This document shows positions 33,842 through 48,300 of a DNA stretch of 64,000 nucleotides, piece after piece. The stretch covers positions 63,458,030 to 63,522,029 of the forward strand of contig NC_056527.1 of NCBI RefSeq assembly GCF_019175285.1. Direction: 5' to 3'. Every line of letters begins with the position of its first letter. Within the stretch, counting starts at the first letter, position 1. The DNA comes from Sceloporus undulatus. Its lineage: Eukaryota; Chordata; Lepidosauria; Squamata; Phrynosomatidae. The position numbers and the translations under genes are program-made. The notes beneath the pieces were generated by a model. It was not told the origin of the DNA. It did not search any database and was given only the letters and a program-made list of their open reading frames with translations.

Positions 33842-36800
33842 GCTGTAGATGGTTGAATCCATGGATAATCAATCCATGGATATGGAGGGTTGACTGTAAA
33901 TTCTGGCAGTGATGCTGTTTGGTGAACTGTTGTACAGTACAAGAATAACAGAAGATACTGTGCAAGCCTTGTACAAGAGAGTTTGGATTACAATTCATAG
34001 GATTCCTGACCTCCTGCCTGGTAGGAGCTGAAGTACAAAATAGTGAGAAGGTGCCAGATTAGGGGAGGCTTCTTATAATAATGTGATTGTATAGGAATAG
34101 TTGCAGGAGAGGAGCAGAAAATTGCCAGGTTTTCAGGATTGCCAATTAAACAGTCCCACTACTTCCCATATCTCCCATTTCTGCAGCTTGATGGAATGGC
34201 TGTAGTTGGACAACAGGGGAAAGCATGGAAAAATCAGGGACTAACCTAGAGTTATGCATTTGTGACTGTTTCATATTCATGATACTTACATAATGCCCTA
34301 GTTCAGGGGATACTTTGGGACCATGAAAGCTCCCTATCCTGACTTACTGGGCAGTGGCTGCTGTTGCTTTGGAAGCAGGTGGCGGACATTTCCATCTCTC
34401 CTCATGTAAGTAATCTGGTGAAAGAGTGAATTGTGGCATAGACTCTGCTTTTGCTGGTCACAATGGAGATCACTCATGGAAGGGAGTGGAACATCAGTTA
34501 GCTCCTATCCAGTTAGCTCCTAGACAGCTTCAAGTGACTGGATCATTTTAAAACATTAATTCTGCTTTTCTCCAGTTAAGCGTTTATTCATCATTTTATG
34601 TTGTGGAAGAATGGTAAACTGACACATAAACTAAATTTTATGGCAGAATCTTCTTGGTAGTGGCAACCAACTGTGAAACTCCCCCCCTGGTAGAGATGTG
34701 ATCTGGAGAAGAAATATACTAAATGGGGAATTGAGTTGGCTGAGAGATTAATGTGGAAATATGTTGATTGAAGATGAACAGGAATGTGAAGAGTGATGTC
34801 TAAGGCTTAGAGTCTGGTTGTGCCCCTTGCCAACAATTTTCTTCATCAGATCTAGCCTTCTACCCTTTAGCGATCTTATGTCGAAACAACATTCCTCGGT
34901 TCCTTGTCTTCAATATCTGCTATTCAGAACAAGGAAGTTTAATTTTGCTGTTGTACCACTTTCTGAGTTCTATGGGGCCAATTATAATTGAATATTGCAA
35001 ACACAAACATAATTTAAATCCATGTGTCTGTGTGCAACAATAAAACAAAATTACAGTGGTACCCCGGGATACGAATTGATCGCGTTACGAAATTTCCGGG
35101 GTACGAAAAAGTTAGCTTGGAAAAAACTGTTCCGGGTAACGAAAGATTTTTCGGGTTACGAAATTTTTTTCGGTGTGTTTCGGCGCTTTTTGGCACGAAA
35201 TTTAAAAGCCGCGGCTTTCCAGCGCTAGCGGAAAGCCTTTTTTCGGGTTGCGAAATCTTTCGGGTTACGAACGGCGCCGCAGAACGAATTAAATTCATAA
35301 CCCGGGGTACCACTGTATGTGTAAAATTTGGCACAATTTGGAACACAGTTCTATGACACACAGTTCTATGCATCCAATAAGGTGCCAGTGCAGGACTTCA
35401 GTGCAGGACTCTTCTGCCTTTGCTGCTCAATAGAACTGCAGCATTTAGATGCAACTTTAAAGCCTTAGACAAAAGCATCCCAAAATTGATGCAAACAGAA
35501 AACAGAAAATTTACCCTTTTGTTTCTTCCTAAATTTGTTATTGCATGCCTTCAAGTTATTTTCAAATTACAGTTAACCCTAAGGTGAACCTCTCATGGGG
35601 TTTTCTTTTGTTCAGATTTGTTCAGAGGGGGTTTGCCATTTTCTTCCTCTGTGGTTGAGAATGTGTGACTTGCCAGTGGGTTTTCATGGCTGAGCAGAGG
35701 ACTCTAGACTCCAGAATCATAGGTTGATGCTTAAACCACTACATTGGATTGGAAAATACCACTACCTTATTTGAGGTGAAAGAGGCCTCCACTTTAGCCC
35801 TGGCAACTGCAGTGCTTTTCCAGTTCCAGTGCTCCCTCTCTTTCTTAACACAGCTAGTAAGCACTGTCCCTTCCTTAAAGTTTCCCCACACATTGGGCTA
35901 AAACAATAATTCATAGTGGTTATACCATCATGGGCTGATAAGAGGATAGAGCAAATAAAAATTGTTTGGATGGGCAAAACTTGTTTAGATTGGATGTAAT
36001 GAGAGTGATCTGACAAAGATTTTGAGCTTTTAGCCAACTTGCCTTTTGGGGAGAACCACCAAGTTTGACTATGTTGGATCCAAAGAGTATGAAAGCTGTG
36101 CCAAGGCATTTTGCTGCTAGTGGCAGAGGAGCAAATTCTGCCCCTCACACCTCCCCTGAATCAAAATAATTAGTAGTTAAAGCCAGTCAAATTATTATGG
36201 CATATGAGGCCCTTCATATGCTGTCAGATTGCAAGTCCCATCAGTCCTACCCATCACAATCCATTTGAGGAATGATGGGAGTTGCAGTTCAGCAACATCT
36301 AAAGTGTCACACATTGCCCTGCCCTTGTCTAATGGCACAAAGAATGGAGTGCACTGGGATTAAACAGTGGTTCCATTTTCTAAATTTTTGCATGCAGACT
36401 CTATTCTGAAAAGGATTGCGGAAGATGGCTTTGAAATAGCAATGGAAAGGGAAATAGTCTTAACGGAAGAGCAAGCACGTGAGTTTTACAAAGAACATGA
36501 AAATGAAGACTATTTCCCAGTTCTTCTAGAAGAAATGACCAGGTAATTTATTTTACACAGTACATCAGTAGTTTTGACATTTGATCCAATAATAGGAATA
36601 AAATATTGATCAGAAATATATATCATTAACAAGAATGCACACGCAAAGATGTACCCACCATCTGTATGTCAGGGATAAGCACCCACATCCATAAGAGTTT
36701 TTCAGAGTTGAGCTCCCAATAGGCATCTCTTCTGGGCTTCCATATTGATCATTGAATCATATAATTGCACACTATATATTTTCCATTGTTTATCCTCTGG

Positions 36801-39800
36801 AGTCATGGGAGCTCTACTTTACTAAATCTTAATTGTGGGGCTGACATCACTGATTAAATTTTAAAAGTCTTGTAGTGGCATTTTTTAAAAACTATGTTTA
36901 TTTATACGTTTTATGGTTCATAATACAACATGTACGATAAAACTTTATAAAATATTATCATTATTAGAGTACATATTTTTTGCACCTCCCTTCCCTCCCT
37001 CCTCCCCTCTGATGGCTATGACCAAATAAATTAGTACTCAGTACCCATAATGTGGAATATTTTATTAATAATTTCTCTAACTTCGTTGTACCCCTTTTCA
37101 ACTTTAACTTTCTCAATCCAACTACCCCATTTTCTCCACCGGACCATTTTGTTTATTTACCATTATATTTTCCTTTTCCCCCCTTAGATATTCAAATAAA
37201 AGATATTCTGCAATATACTGTGACAAACCCCCCAACATTGTTTATTTTTCCAACCCAATGCAATTGCAGCTTGTGCGACCCTTAACAAAAATTTTATTAT
37301 GTAATCTTTAGCTTTATTCAGTCTGAATTTTCTCAAATTCAGAGTTAAACAATTCTCCTTATCAAATGAATTCTTTCTTGCCATTATTCTATTTATCTCC
37401 TGTAGAACATATAACCAAAATTTTTGCATATAGGGACAGTCCCACCACATATGGAAGTATTTTAATTTTTGACCACATCCATGCCAGCAGTTTGGAGAAA
37501 GACATTTATTTATCATTGCTATCTGATGTAGGGTTCTATACCATCTGCTAACTAACTTTAATGTTGTTCTCTCACTTTTATATTTTTAATTTTAGTTGTC
37601 TGAGAGAGCCAAAATATTAAATCTTCAGTGTTTATCTTTGGATTTTTCTGCCATATACCCACCAGTCCTTCCTTTATACCAAATAGCTTCTCCAAAAGAA
37701 ACTTGGGGCCCAAACAGACAGGCCAAAATAAAGCTCTTGGGTCACTTTGGAGGTATGCTGTTTAAATGACACATGCATCTTAAGAGTCCAGAAGTTGTGC
37801 CAAAGCTGCACTCTAGTCCTTAGGACTGGAGTGTGGCTTTGGCGTGGCTTCCAGCCTCTTAGGATGCATGCATCATTGAAACAGCATACCTCCAAAGTGA
37901 CCCGAAGCAGCTTTATTTTGACCTGTCTGTTTGGGCCCTTGTAAATCTTTCCTATTAACCCCTTTTCTCCCCTAAGCCTTCTTTTCAATATATCCTCAAA
38001 CTGTGATGTACTGTCACCTGTTCCTTTTATTTCTTGTAAAGTTCTATTTATTGACATTAACTGAAGCCAATATTTCTTGCCAAATCGTTCACTTAATTTT
38101 TCCATCCTAATTGGTTTCCCTCTTTCATCAAATAAGTTCCCTATGATTCTATATCCTTTATCTTTTATTACTTTTATTATTGTTCCTAAGAAGATTATCG
38201 CACTGCGTTCTGAGAACATTCTCATCACGTGATGAGAACGGAACGCATTTGAGTATACCGCACGTATGTGTTCCAATCGGGTTCTCAGAACGCTTAAATG
38301 TGTTCCAAATGTGTTCCAGGAGGGAACGGATTTGAATGTGTTCTGAATGTGTTCCCAGAGAGCTGAAACGTGATGAAAACGTTCCAAGAGAAGTGTGTGC
38401 GGTATTCTTATCCGTTCTCAAATCCGTTCCCTCATTCCTCCGTCTCCTGATTGGCTGAAAGAATGACAGGCAGGGAGGGAGGCAGGCAGGCGAGCGACTG
38501 CAGTGAGGGAAGGTGTGTGTGTGTGAGGGGGGNNNNNNNNNNNNNNNNNNNNNNNNNNNNNNNNNNNNNNNNNNNNNNNNNNNNNNNNNNNNNNNNNNNN
38601 NNNNNNNNNNNNNNNNNNNNNNNNNNNNNNNNTGGGGGGGGGGGGGCTCTAGTGTCATGTTCAGTGGGGCTCCTGTGCTGTCACAATGCAGGAGGCAGGG
38701 ATGCCCAGGACCTTCTCCTCCTTCCCTCCAGGAGGGAACCCACAAAAGCTCCTCTGTTTGGAGCACCACAGAAAAGCAAGCAAACAACTCCCAGAATTCC
38801 ATAGCAAAGAGCCAGACAAGAGTTAAAGCGGGGAGGGAAGCTCACAACCTGAAGGCACACATTACATGCACACACACAGGAGCAAAAGGGTGTCAAGCTG
38901 CCAAAAAGGGGAAATGGGATGACAGCAGAGGACTCTTCTTTTCTAACCGGTTTAAAGAGCTGCTATGGCTGCCGGGGCTCTGCCCTTGGCCCAGTCCCCT
39001 CCCTGGCAACTTGCTTTTCTTCGGCTTGAAGGGACCTCCATGGAGCTCCTCCTTCCCTCAAGGAAGAGGGGACCAAGGCAGAGAGCAAGAGGGAGAGGGT
39101 CTGGCTGCTTCTGCGGGGGGCCTCTGGTGTCATGTCCAGCGGGGCTCCTGTGCTGGCAGCCTGCAGGAGGCAGGGATGGCAGGGATGCCCAGGACCTTCT
39201 CCTCCTTCCCTCAAAGAGGGAACCCACAAAAGCTCCTCTGTTTGGAGCACCACAGAAAAGCAAGCAAACAACTCCCACAATTCCATAGCAAAGAGCCAGA
39301 CAAGAGTTAAAGCGGGGAGGGAAGCTCACAACCTGAAGGCACACATTACATGCACACACACAGNNNNNNNNNNAAGCAAAAGGGTGTCAAGCTGCCAAAA
39401 AGGGGAAATGGGATGACAGCAGAGGACTCTTCTTTTCTAACCGGTTTAAAGAGCTGCTATGGCTGCCGGGGCTCTGCTCTTGGTCCAGTCCCCTCCTTTT
39501 CCCTCCGCTTGAAGAGACCTCCGTGGAGCTCCCTTAAAGCCCAGGCTGCCAAGGAGGGGACTCTGCCCTTGGCCCATCAAGTTATGTAGGTTTTATCCTA
39601 TTTTCTTCAAACATATGCCAGCATATGAAGCCCCAACGTTTTATAGGGGCTTGCCTTCCTTCCCTCCCAAGAGAATCTTCGGAGGGAAGACTTCTCAGTG
39701 AGGCTGAGAAGCACTCTCTCGGCCAGAGTCCCTAGACTTACTGAAATCCCCCACCTCCCTTCCCCATAGAAATCAATCCAAAAACTGAGTTTAAAAGGAG

Positions 39801-42306
39801 CAGAGGAGAGCCCTTTGGGTCTGCATCTGGGACAGATTTTAAACTCCGTTTTTGGATTCTTTCCTATGGGGAAAGAGGGGAGAGAGAGAGATGGCAGGAC
39901 ATCCCCATAGCCAAGCATCCTCTGCTCCCCCCAGATGAAGACCCATAGGGCTCAGTGCTCTTTAAGCTCCGTTTTTGGATTGATTCCTATGGGGAAAGAG
40001 GAGAGAGGGAGAGATGGCAGGATAACCCCATAGCCAAGCATCCTCTGCTCCCCCCAGATAAAGACCCATAGGGCTCACTGCTCTTTTAAAACTCCGTTTT
40101 TGGATTGATTCCTATGGGGAAGGGAGGTGAGGGATTTCAGTAAGCCAAGCCTCCCTTTTCCCTCTTTCCTGGGGGCAGCGCCTCTCCCGAGCCGTCCAAC
40201 CACTGAGTGGCGACGTCATCAGAAGACAGCCCACAAAACTTAATACAGCAAACCGTTCTGAGAACGGTTTCAAGAAAAAGGAATCGCAGTGCGGTAAACT
40301 GCCGTTCTGATCCCGTTCTGATCACGTTTTGATTTCTAATGCGGTAATATCCGTTCCAGGAACGTTCTCATCACGTGATGAGATGGAACGTTCTCAGAAC
40401 GCAGTGCGATAATCTCCTAACTCTTGATTTCCTCCTTTGTTTAGATATTCTAATGGGTAGCATTTTCAATGTTCCATTTTTATACTTTTAAACCATTTGT
40501 TCCGTACATGTTATATTGATAGAAAAGGGCCCTTCTTCAGGTCTGTAATCTTCTTACTGGTTTCATTTGAAATATAGATGTGTATTTCTATTGTAACCCA
40601 CCTTTTCCCCCTTTCATATTCAAAATTTAATAATTTAACTATTTGGGATGACTCAAAGTATAATTCCAAAGATGGGACGTCCCATCCTCCTTTTTCTTGA
40701 TGTGAATAAATTAATGTCTTGTAGTGACATTGCATTAGCTGGACAAACTTGAAATCATGTTTAAATCTCATTAGGGTCTGTTCCATTTTGGACAAAGTTC
40801 TATGAATGAGTCCTGTAAATTAATAAATCTAGGCCCAGCTTTATCTATTTTTCTTTTATGAATAAACAAAATTTGCAAATTTGGGGGGGGGGGGAATGCT
40901 AGAAATGTTATGGATGTGTCACAAACTATGTTGTGGTTTGATTAAATATTTTAAAATTATACTGTTTTAGCAGCAAGTGATATACAAGGCTTTCTTTAAA
41001 ATGACGTTCATGGTTTTCCACTCAGTGCCCTCAAGTCACTTAATGATATCTTCACTTGAAAATCCTGAATTCACTTTTTTGAATGATTAATATGCTTAGA
41101 ATTGTTATGGAATGAACAAAATCTATGCAAATTACATTACATTTATATTAAAATAGCCATATTACAGGGAAAATATATTATTAGTGCTATAACAATTCTT
41201 TAAAAAAACTGATGTGTTTGTTTCCACAGTGGGCCTACTCTTGCACTTGCTTTGGTACAAGAGAATGCAATACAAAAATGGAGAAGCTTACTGGGACCAA
41301 AGAAAGTCGAGGAAGCAAAGGAGCAATGCCCACTGAGGTACTTTGTTGAAATACAGTACAGTATTAGAAAAACCCAAAAACCTTACAGTCACCATAAGTC
41401 AGAAACGACTTGAAGGCACACTACATACAACACACACAAAATAATCTATGGCATCTTGATAAACGAAGCTGTATTTGCACTCCAAGCACGTAAGCCATGG
41501 TGTGTTGTAACTCATGCAACAATAGTGCCATCATCTGGACAGTACTTGGTACTTCTTTAGCACCTTGCATTTATTAAAGAGTTTACAAATGAACCTTGTT
41601 TACTTGCAAGGCCTACATGCAACACAAATGGGCATGGTATTATACATCCTTAAAATGAGGCTGTTGAAAATAAGCACATGTGAAAGAGAAGGGATGGGAA
41701 AAGTGTGGTCTGCTGGCAGCATGCAGCTTCCCTTGTCCTGTGCTCCAATTTTTAAGCTAAAATAAATCAGTGAGGGATTTTTTAAAATGTGTGTGCATGT
41801 GTGTATCTGTTCCACACCTATGCCCCTGCCCTGACTGTTATAAGCCTTGTAGAGGCTTTTTCCAAATAGCCTCAGGAACATCCAGAAATGGTGAAATTGC
41901 ATCTAGACCCTAGGACAGGGGTAGGCAACCTTTTTGCGCCAGGGGACAGGTTGCTGTCCCTCAGAACAACTGGGGGGCCGAAGCCAAAAAATAAATAATT
42001 AAATAATTTTTTTTAAAAAATTAAATATATAAATAAACCCAGGACAAATGTAGGACAACATTTTCAAATGGAAGACACTTTTTTAAAAAAAATGGAGGAC
42101 ACGTGAAAATTTGCTGATTTTTTAAAATGTTAATATAAATGCATGTTTGAGGCTTCTATAGACCCCCCAAAGGCTCCGGCGGCAATCGGCAGCAGGACCA
42201 GGCTGGGGCCGGTCCCAAGGCCTTGCTGGGCCGCATCCGGCCCGCGGGCCGCAGGTTGCCTACCCCTGCCCTAGGAGCTTAGATCGGCTGCTGGTAAATA
42301 AAGTTT

Positions 42307-42359
<53 letters not shown>

Positions 42360-45300
42360 TNNNNNNNNNNCATGGCCCTTAGAGGCCCCAGCAGGAAGAT
42401 TATGGCTTTCCAAAGTCCCATGAGAGAGCTTAACTACTAGATAATTTTTCACACTGAAGTTTCTTAGATTACTTTAAATACAAAAAGAATGACTTAAAAC
42501 GCACAGTTAGAATAATAACATGACATGAGATCCCTTTTGTAAATTCTTCCATCTCATGAATTTAACTCTTAACCACAGCTAAGGGATATATCTTCACCAG
42601 GCATTGTTTATAGTGAAGGTTAACCAGGCTTCCATTAAATCAGAGCAACTTAATAACTATGGACAAAAAACATGCCAACAAATGTTTTATCTGAGCTGGA
42701 CTCTCCAAACTCACAGTGAGTACAGTTTAAGAAAAAATAAAATGACCATGCTTGAAGGCCTGTTTGATGACAATTCTCCAGATTATGTCATCCTGTATTT
42801 AAAGGATTGTCCAGTTTAAAGATAAAGACCAGAAGGAAAGGAAAGTCTTGGCATTGCCCATCAACGGTTTGCCCTTGGACAGTGGACTAAGGGATATTCC
42901 TATTGGTGGAGTAAACTGGTGTAAAATGTGTTTGTTGGCATTGCTTAAGGAGGTGTCCAATAAATCCCAGGCATTGCACAAGGAGGTACTGTATTGATAT
43001 CTTCTTATGCAGTGCCTTTGTTCCATGTATACAAGGACAGCTGGAGGCTTCTAATTACATGTCCACCTCCTTTCCAGCTACTAATTGTTGGTGTGAAGTG
43101 CCCAGGTGCTGCCCAATAGCCCTTGGGTTCCTGAGAAAGAACCAGCTTTAGGGGCACAGCCTCTTCTTCCCTTGGTGTGCAGGGGAATCTATGCAATGGC
43201 ATGGTATGCCATAATCGCCCATATGTGGGCATAAAGGAGGCAAAGTTGCACTCTGGAACCTCCAGCTATCCCTATACATCCCAAGAAGAAGCCTCCATCT
43301 TCCAACTACCAATGTTGGTGGACATCTATGCTCTGTCAGCAGTTCTATTAAGTTCTATTAAGTTGTAGTAATTATTTTTAAGGTTGTAAATTACCATATG
43401 CACATTTTATGTATTCTCTTTTAGAGTTCCTCTTTTGTCCTCTTTTGTGTTGATGTACAACATCTAAGGTGAAATCAGTAGTAATTTAGGGACGTGTGCA
43501 TTCCCTCATTCTCCCACAGCCAAAATCATTGCTATAGAAGGGTATCCCTTCTGGTCCATGAAAAGAAAAGAGATTCCAAATTCCACATGTGAATACAGTT
43601 GGCCCTTCTTATACACTGATTTTTTGTACATGGATTCAAGCATCCACGGTTTGAAAATATTCAAAAAAAGTATAAATTTCAAATATCAAACCTTGATTTT
43701 TCATTTTTTTATAAGGGACACCATTTTGCTATGTCATTATATTTAATGGGACTTGAGCATACATGGATTTTGTTATACATGGGGGATCTTGGAACCAAAC
43801 CCCAGCAGATAACAAGGTCTCACTGTAGTATATTTGTGGAGACCAACTAAAATTGTGTAAGAGTGTGCAGTCTTTTGAGTTCTTCAGGTCTATTCACTGA
43901 GCTATGTGATTTTTTAAAAGTAGAGGGTGGCTTGAAGCACAGAAATCTAAAAATTTGGGGAAATGGTGGAGCCACAAGATCTGCAGTTAAACTCTGACTT
44001 GCAATAGAAATCATATAACCACTGGTAGTGTTCAGGCATCAGATTATAACTTTCAGTGCATAGTTGTGAAATTTTAGTTGGATCTTGTAAAAGTTTTGCA
44101 AATCTTCTTGAAATACCTAAATTTGTTTTGAGTTCCAAAAGATAAGCAGAACCTATAATGTTTCTTTCAGATTTAACCCAGGCAAAATCTAAAATCCTTC
44201 TCTACTCATGAGTCATACTCTCTTGAACCTTGCCTTAGGAGAAAAAGATTGGGTCACCCGAGGCTGCATTGTTATATCTGCTTTCCATTATCACCCAATA
44301 GAATTTAAACACTGTATTTTATTACTTCTACTGGTACTGCAAACAAATGCACCACAAATATCTCAAGTGCCAGTGTACTCAAGCTGGCAAAGGATGGGAG
44401 ACTAGAAAATAATGGCAAGCATACACACAGACACAAACAAACATTTCTTCACAGTGCATGGAGATATGAACTATATTTGTGTAGATGTATTTAAATTAGC
44501 CCATCCACTGAAGAAGAGTATGACATTGTAATTGTGGACATGAAACATCCATGCCATATATCTAATTTTCTGATCCTTAGTTTACGTGCTGAGTTTGCAA
44601 TTGACAATGCGCCGATCAACCTGTTGCATGGAAGTTCAACTCCTGATCAAGCAGCAAAGGAATTAGATTTCTTTTTCCCAGTGGAAAACACTTTCGCTGT
44701 CATTAAGCCCACTGCTCTTGAGGAACACAAAGGTAAATGTCATGAGAACCATGCACACAACTCTCTTTATGCATGTATGAATGTACAAGCAAGGAGCAGG
44801 ATTGCTAGCTCTGCTCTTGATGCTGATGTGCATGCTGACCCAGCTGTTCTGGTGGTCAGGCCACATCCAGAGTGTTCATGAGAGCAAACCCATTGAAGAT
44901 TCAAACATCTGACCTTAATGCAAAGCATTTACTTTCCAGGAGCTGTAGCTAGTATGGCCTGTGGGGAGTGCCTGCTATCCTCTTACAAAATATGGGTGCC
45001 TCCTGTGCCTGAACGTATAGAGAAAAGGGTGGACAACGAGTCCAAATGATGTATGGACAATGTCTCATTTTCAAATACATGACCTTTAATTAAAAGACTA
45101 TGTGATATTATGATTGGAATATATTATTATAACTTAGAATATGCCTGTGGCAAGGCAATAAGAAAGAAATACTGTGGCACACTAAACCAGTGTCCAGATG
45201 GACCTTTCATTTGACACAAAGCAAAAATGCAGCCCAATCAGTGCTGGTATTAGCAGGCAGGTGTATGATATGAAATGGCATTGTTTTGCATTTACCAAAT

Positions 45301-48300
45301 CTAAGATCTTTTGAAGTTCTTAATTCTACATACTTTTAAAATAATGTTAACTTACTTCTACTTTTCTTTCCTAGATGAAATAATAAGTAAAGTAAAAGAT
45401 GCTGGATTTATCATCTCTGAAATGAAAGAATCACAGATAACACCTGAGATGGCAGCACAGTTTTATAAATCTCAAGAAGGACAACCATATTTCGATCAGC
45501 TTGTGGAATATATGTCAAAGTAAGTGCCTGGTGTTTAGTTTTGTTTTTTTACGTGCAATATGTTATAAGAGCATCCATTGTAACTCTGAACTCAACAAGT
45601 AGACCAGAAGTGTCTGCTACTATCTTAATGCTCTTAGAAAGTTTTTGCTTTTTGGAAGGAGTGGCGGATTAAGAAGATAAGAATAGCCATGCCACAGGAT
45701 ACTAAAGACCTATCCAGCCCAGTATTCTATTCCTACAGTGAGCAACCCATAGGAAGCTCATGGGATGCTGTCTGGATAGAGAATATATGCACACCAGTAC
45801 CAAATTCAGTTCATTTTCTTCAGCAGATGTTATTATGTGGCATAAAATTCAACTCAGGACTTTAACATGAAAAAGAAAACTGAAAAAACAAAGCAAAACA
45901 AAACAAACTAAAAATGACCCCAGTAACACCAGATCTCCCCAAATATGTATGTATTACTTAAGTGACAAACTTAACACTGACATTGTTGTAATTGCAATAT
46001 CCAAAGTGAAACAATTTCTTATCACTACTTTTTGTTAAAGAAGTAATGAGTGGAGTAAACTAAACAAGTGTTACTTTTAGCACACGATTTCCAAGCTTCT
46101 GCTTTAGATGTCCGTTGAATCTAACAATGAAAGATTACCCTCATATGTTGTTTGTTTGTTGTTGTGTGCCTTCAGGTTGTTTCTGACTTATGACAACCTT
46201 ACCACAATCCTATCACAGGGTTTTTTTGAGGCTGAGAGTGTGTGACTCACCCAAGGTGACCCAACTTTGTAGGTAGAGTCTACTTAATTCTCCAGAGATA
46301 AAGGATACAGAGAGGATTTATAGTTTGGGTGTTCTCTAGGATAAAGGTGGATCCTAGAGAATTCCCAAGCTACAAATCTTTTCTTTTAGGGCAAGATGCA
46401 ACCCCATCTAGGGAAGATTGGTTGCCCAGTTCCCAAACCTGGGAACCATCAACACAGAGAGGCGCTATCTCATTGGGATTCAACTGCACATTGTTTTTGG
46501 GTTTTCTTTCTGTCCTTTATAGCATCCACACATAAGCAGAGCATATTCACAGCCTCACCTGACAACGACAAGCAGTGATGGCACTCAGTTCCAAAACCTA
46601 TGATGACCTCACCCAGTGGCTTTATACAGATATTGAAAAGCATAGTGATAGAATGGAATCCTGTGGCACCCCATAGATTATTATCTATGGGACTGAACAG
46701 AAGTACCCCAATGCCACTCTCTGAAACTTTATCTTTAGGTGTGAGTAGAACCACACTCAAAGAGCCAGTAGTGGTTAGAGCATTGGACTATGACTCTGGA
46801 GAGCAGGATTCAAAGCCCAACTCAACCATGGAAACCCACTTTGGGCAAGTCACAGTCTCCCAGTCTTGTGACAGTAGCAAACCCCCTCTGAACAAACATG
46901 CCAAGGGTCATCTTAGGGTCTCCATAAATCGGAAACGACTTGAAGGCACCCGACAACAACAACAGCAACAACAACAACAACAACAACAACAGAACCACTA
47001 CAACACAGCACCTATCCATCCTACATAGCTAATCAAATAGGAAACCATAGTCAATGATATCAAAAGCTGGTGACAGATAAGGAAAATCATTAAGGTAGCA
47101 GTCCATCCCCTCTTTAGGATGATGAAGACTGTACAAAACTTCAGTATGAAAGCAGACTAAAAAGGGTCCAGATAAATTGTTTCCTCCAAGAATACCTGAA
47201 GTTATCTCACAACTACCTATTCAAGCACCTTGCATAAAGGGATATTTGTGATGGTGAAATTGTTTTCACATACGACTAGATCCAAGGAAGTCCTTTCTAG
47301 GAGAGGACACATTACTGCCTCTCTCAAAGCAACAGGCACAGTTCACTAACATAATGGAGCATTTACCATCCCCAGATCACTCAGGATGGGTAAAAGTCAA
47401 GTTGACATGTGGCTGGATAGACTGGTTCAAGAATCCTTTTGTTTCAGCCCTTGCTCTTTGGTCCTCACTCCTGGTTTCGCTTCCAATTTTGTTTGCTCTT
47501 CAGCTCTTACTTCCTTTTCTCAGCTCCTATCTCACTCCAGTTGTTACCTACAGTCCATCCCTGATGCACTTGGATCTTTCCAGCCCTTAGCATAAATAAC
47601 ATTATGGTCAATTCAGTATTTAAGGCCAGCCTACTTGTTCCAAAATAGAATACTCTTCAAGGCTGTGATGCTGCTAACTCTGCTTGGATGTGGGCTCTTT
47701 ACATAGGGCCCCAAAAGACAGGCCAAAATAGAGATTTTTTGAGCCACTTTGGAAATGTGCTGTTTAAATGATGCATGTGTCCTAAGAGGCTGGAAGCTAC
47801 ACCAAAGCTACACTCTAGTCCTAAGGACTGGGCCGCAGCTTTGGCACAGCTTCTGGCTTCTTAAGATGCATGTGTCATTTAAACAGTATACCTCCAAAAT
47901 GACCTGAAGCAGCTTTATTTTGGCCTATCTGTTCGGGCGCTTACTCATTATTTTAAAACCCATTCTGAAGAAGCAGCAGCAGCAGCAATAAACAAGAAGT
48001 GAAGGTGTGATAGCAAGACAGAAAAGAGAGAGTGCCTGTCGAAAAAAGAAATAACCTTTCCTGGGGCTAAAATAACTTATGAGAGAACCAAAATATAGCA
48101 AAATGGCCCCAAGAGGCCAGTAATTTAAACCAGTTAGACCAACTGCCTGGCTGTTGCCCTACCCTTATATACATATTATGTGGGAGTAACAGGAAATGTA
48201 TGATTTGCGATACCAACCAAAGGGCTAAAACCTGAATTTTGGGCTGTATTCCTGGGACAGATTACCATCCTCTGCTTCTAGGTCTTTCAGAATATAGCGG

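Larger units (their letters stand above)
38190..40417. mobile_element. 2.2-kb non-autonomous element, TAA target duplication, PIF/Harbinger-like
   Basis: Left end GAAGATTATCGCACTGCG, right end CGCAGTGCGATAATCTCC, with TAA at 38187..38189 and 40418..40420. Both subterminal regions hold the palindrome TCATCACGTGATGA and many GTTCTGAGAAC-like motifs. The interior is a direct duplication of about 486 bp (units near 38640 and 39125), a tandem of about 122 bp, and an inverted repeat (39738..39817 against 40068..40138). No transposase is seen, though 100 N and 10 N gaps hide part. Confidence 0.8.
37040..40860 (-). mobile_element. L1-like LINE ORF2 remnant split by two DNA elements
   Basis: Three minus-strand pieces in proper order: EKGGWDVPSLELYFESSQ (40511..40795), KDKGYRIIGNLFDERGKP (about 37970..38185) and CWHGCGQKLKYFHMWWDCP (37184..37516), the last being the Cys-rich C-terminal signature of L1 ORF2. 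Interruptions are 38190..40417 and 37706..37938. Frames are broken. It occupies most of NME8 intron 11. Confidence 0.8.

Noticed and set aside
38513-39310. Open frame of 265 codons on the plus strand
   Set aside because: It runs through 100 N and a duplicated segment of a DNA element; length is an artefact of the gap and repeat.
46600-47028. Plus-strand frame of 142 codons with a Gln run
   Set aside because: It spans a LINE fragment and a SINE with a CAA/CAG tail; the Gln run is the SINE tail.
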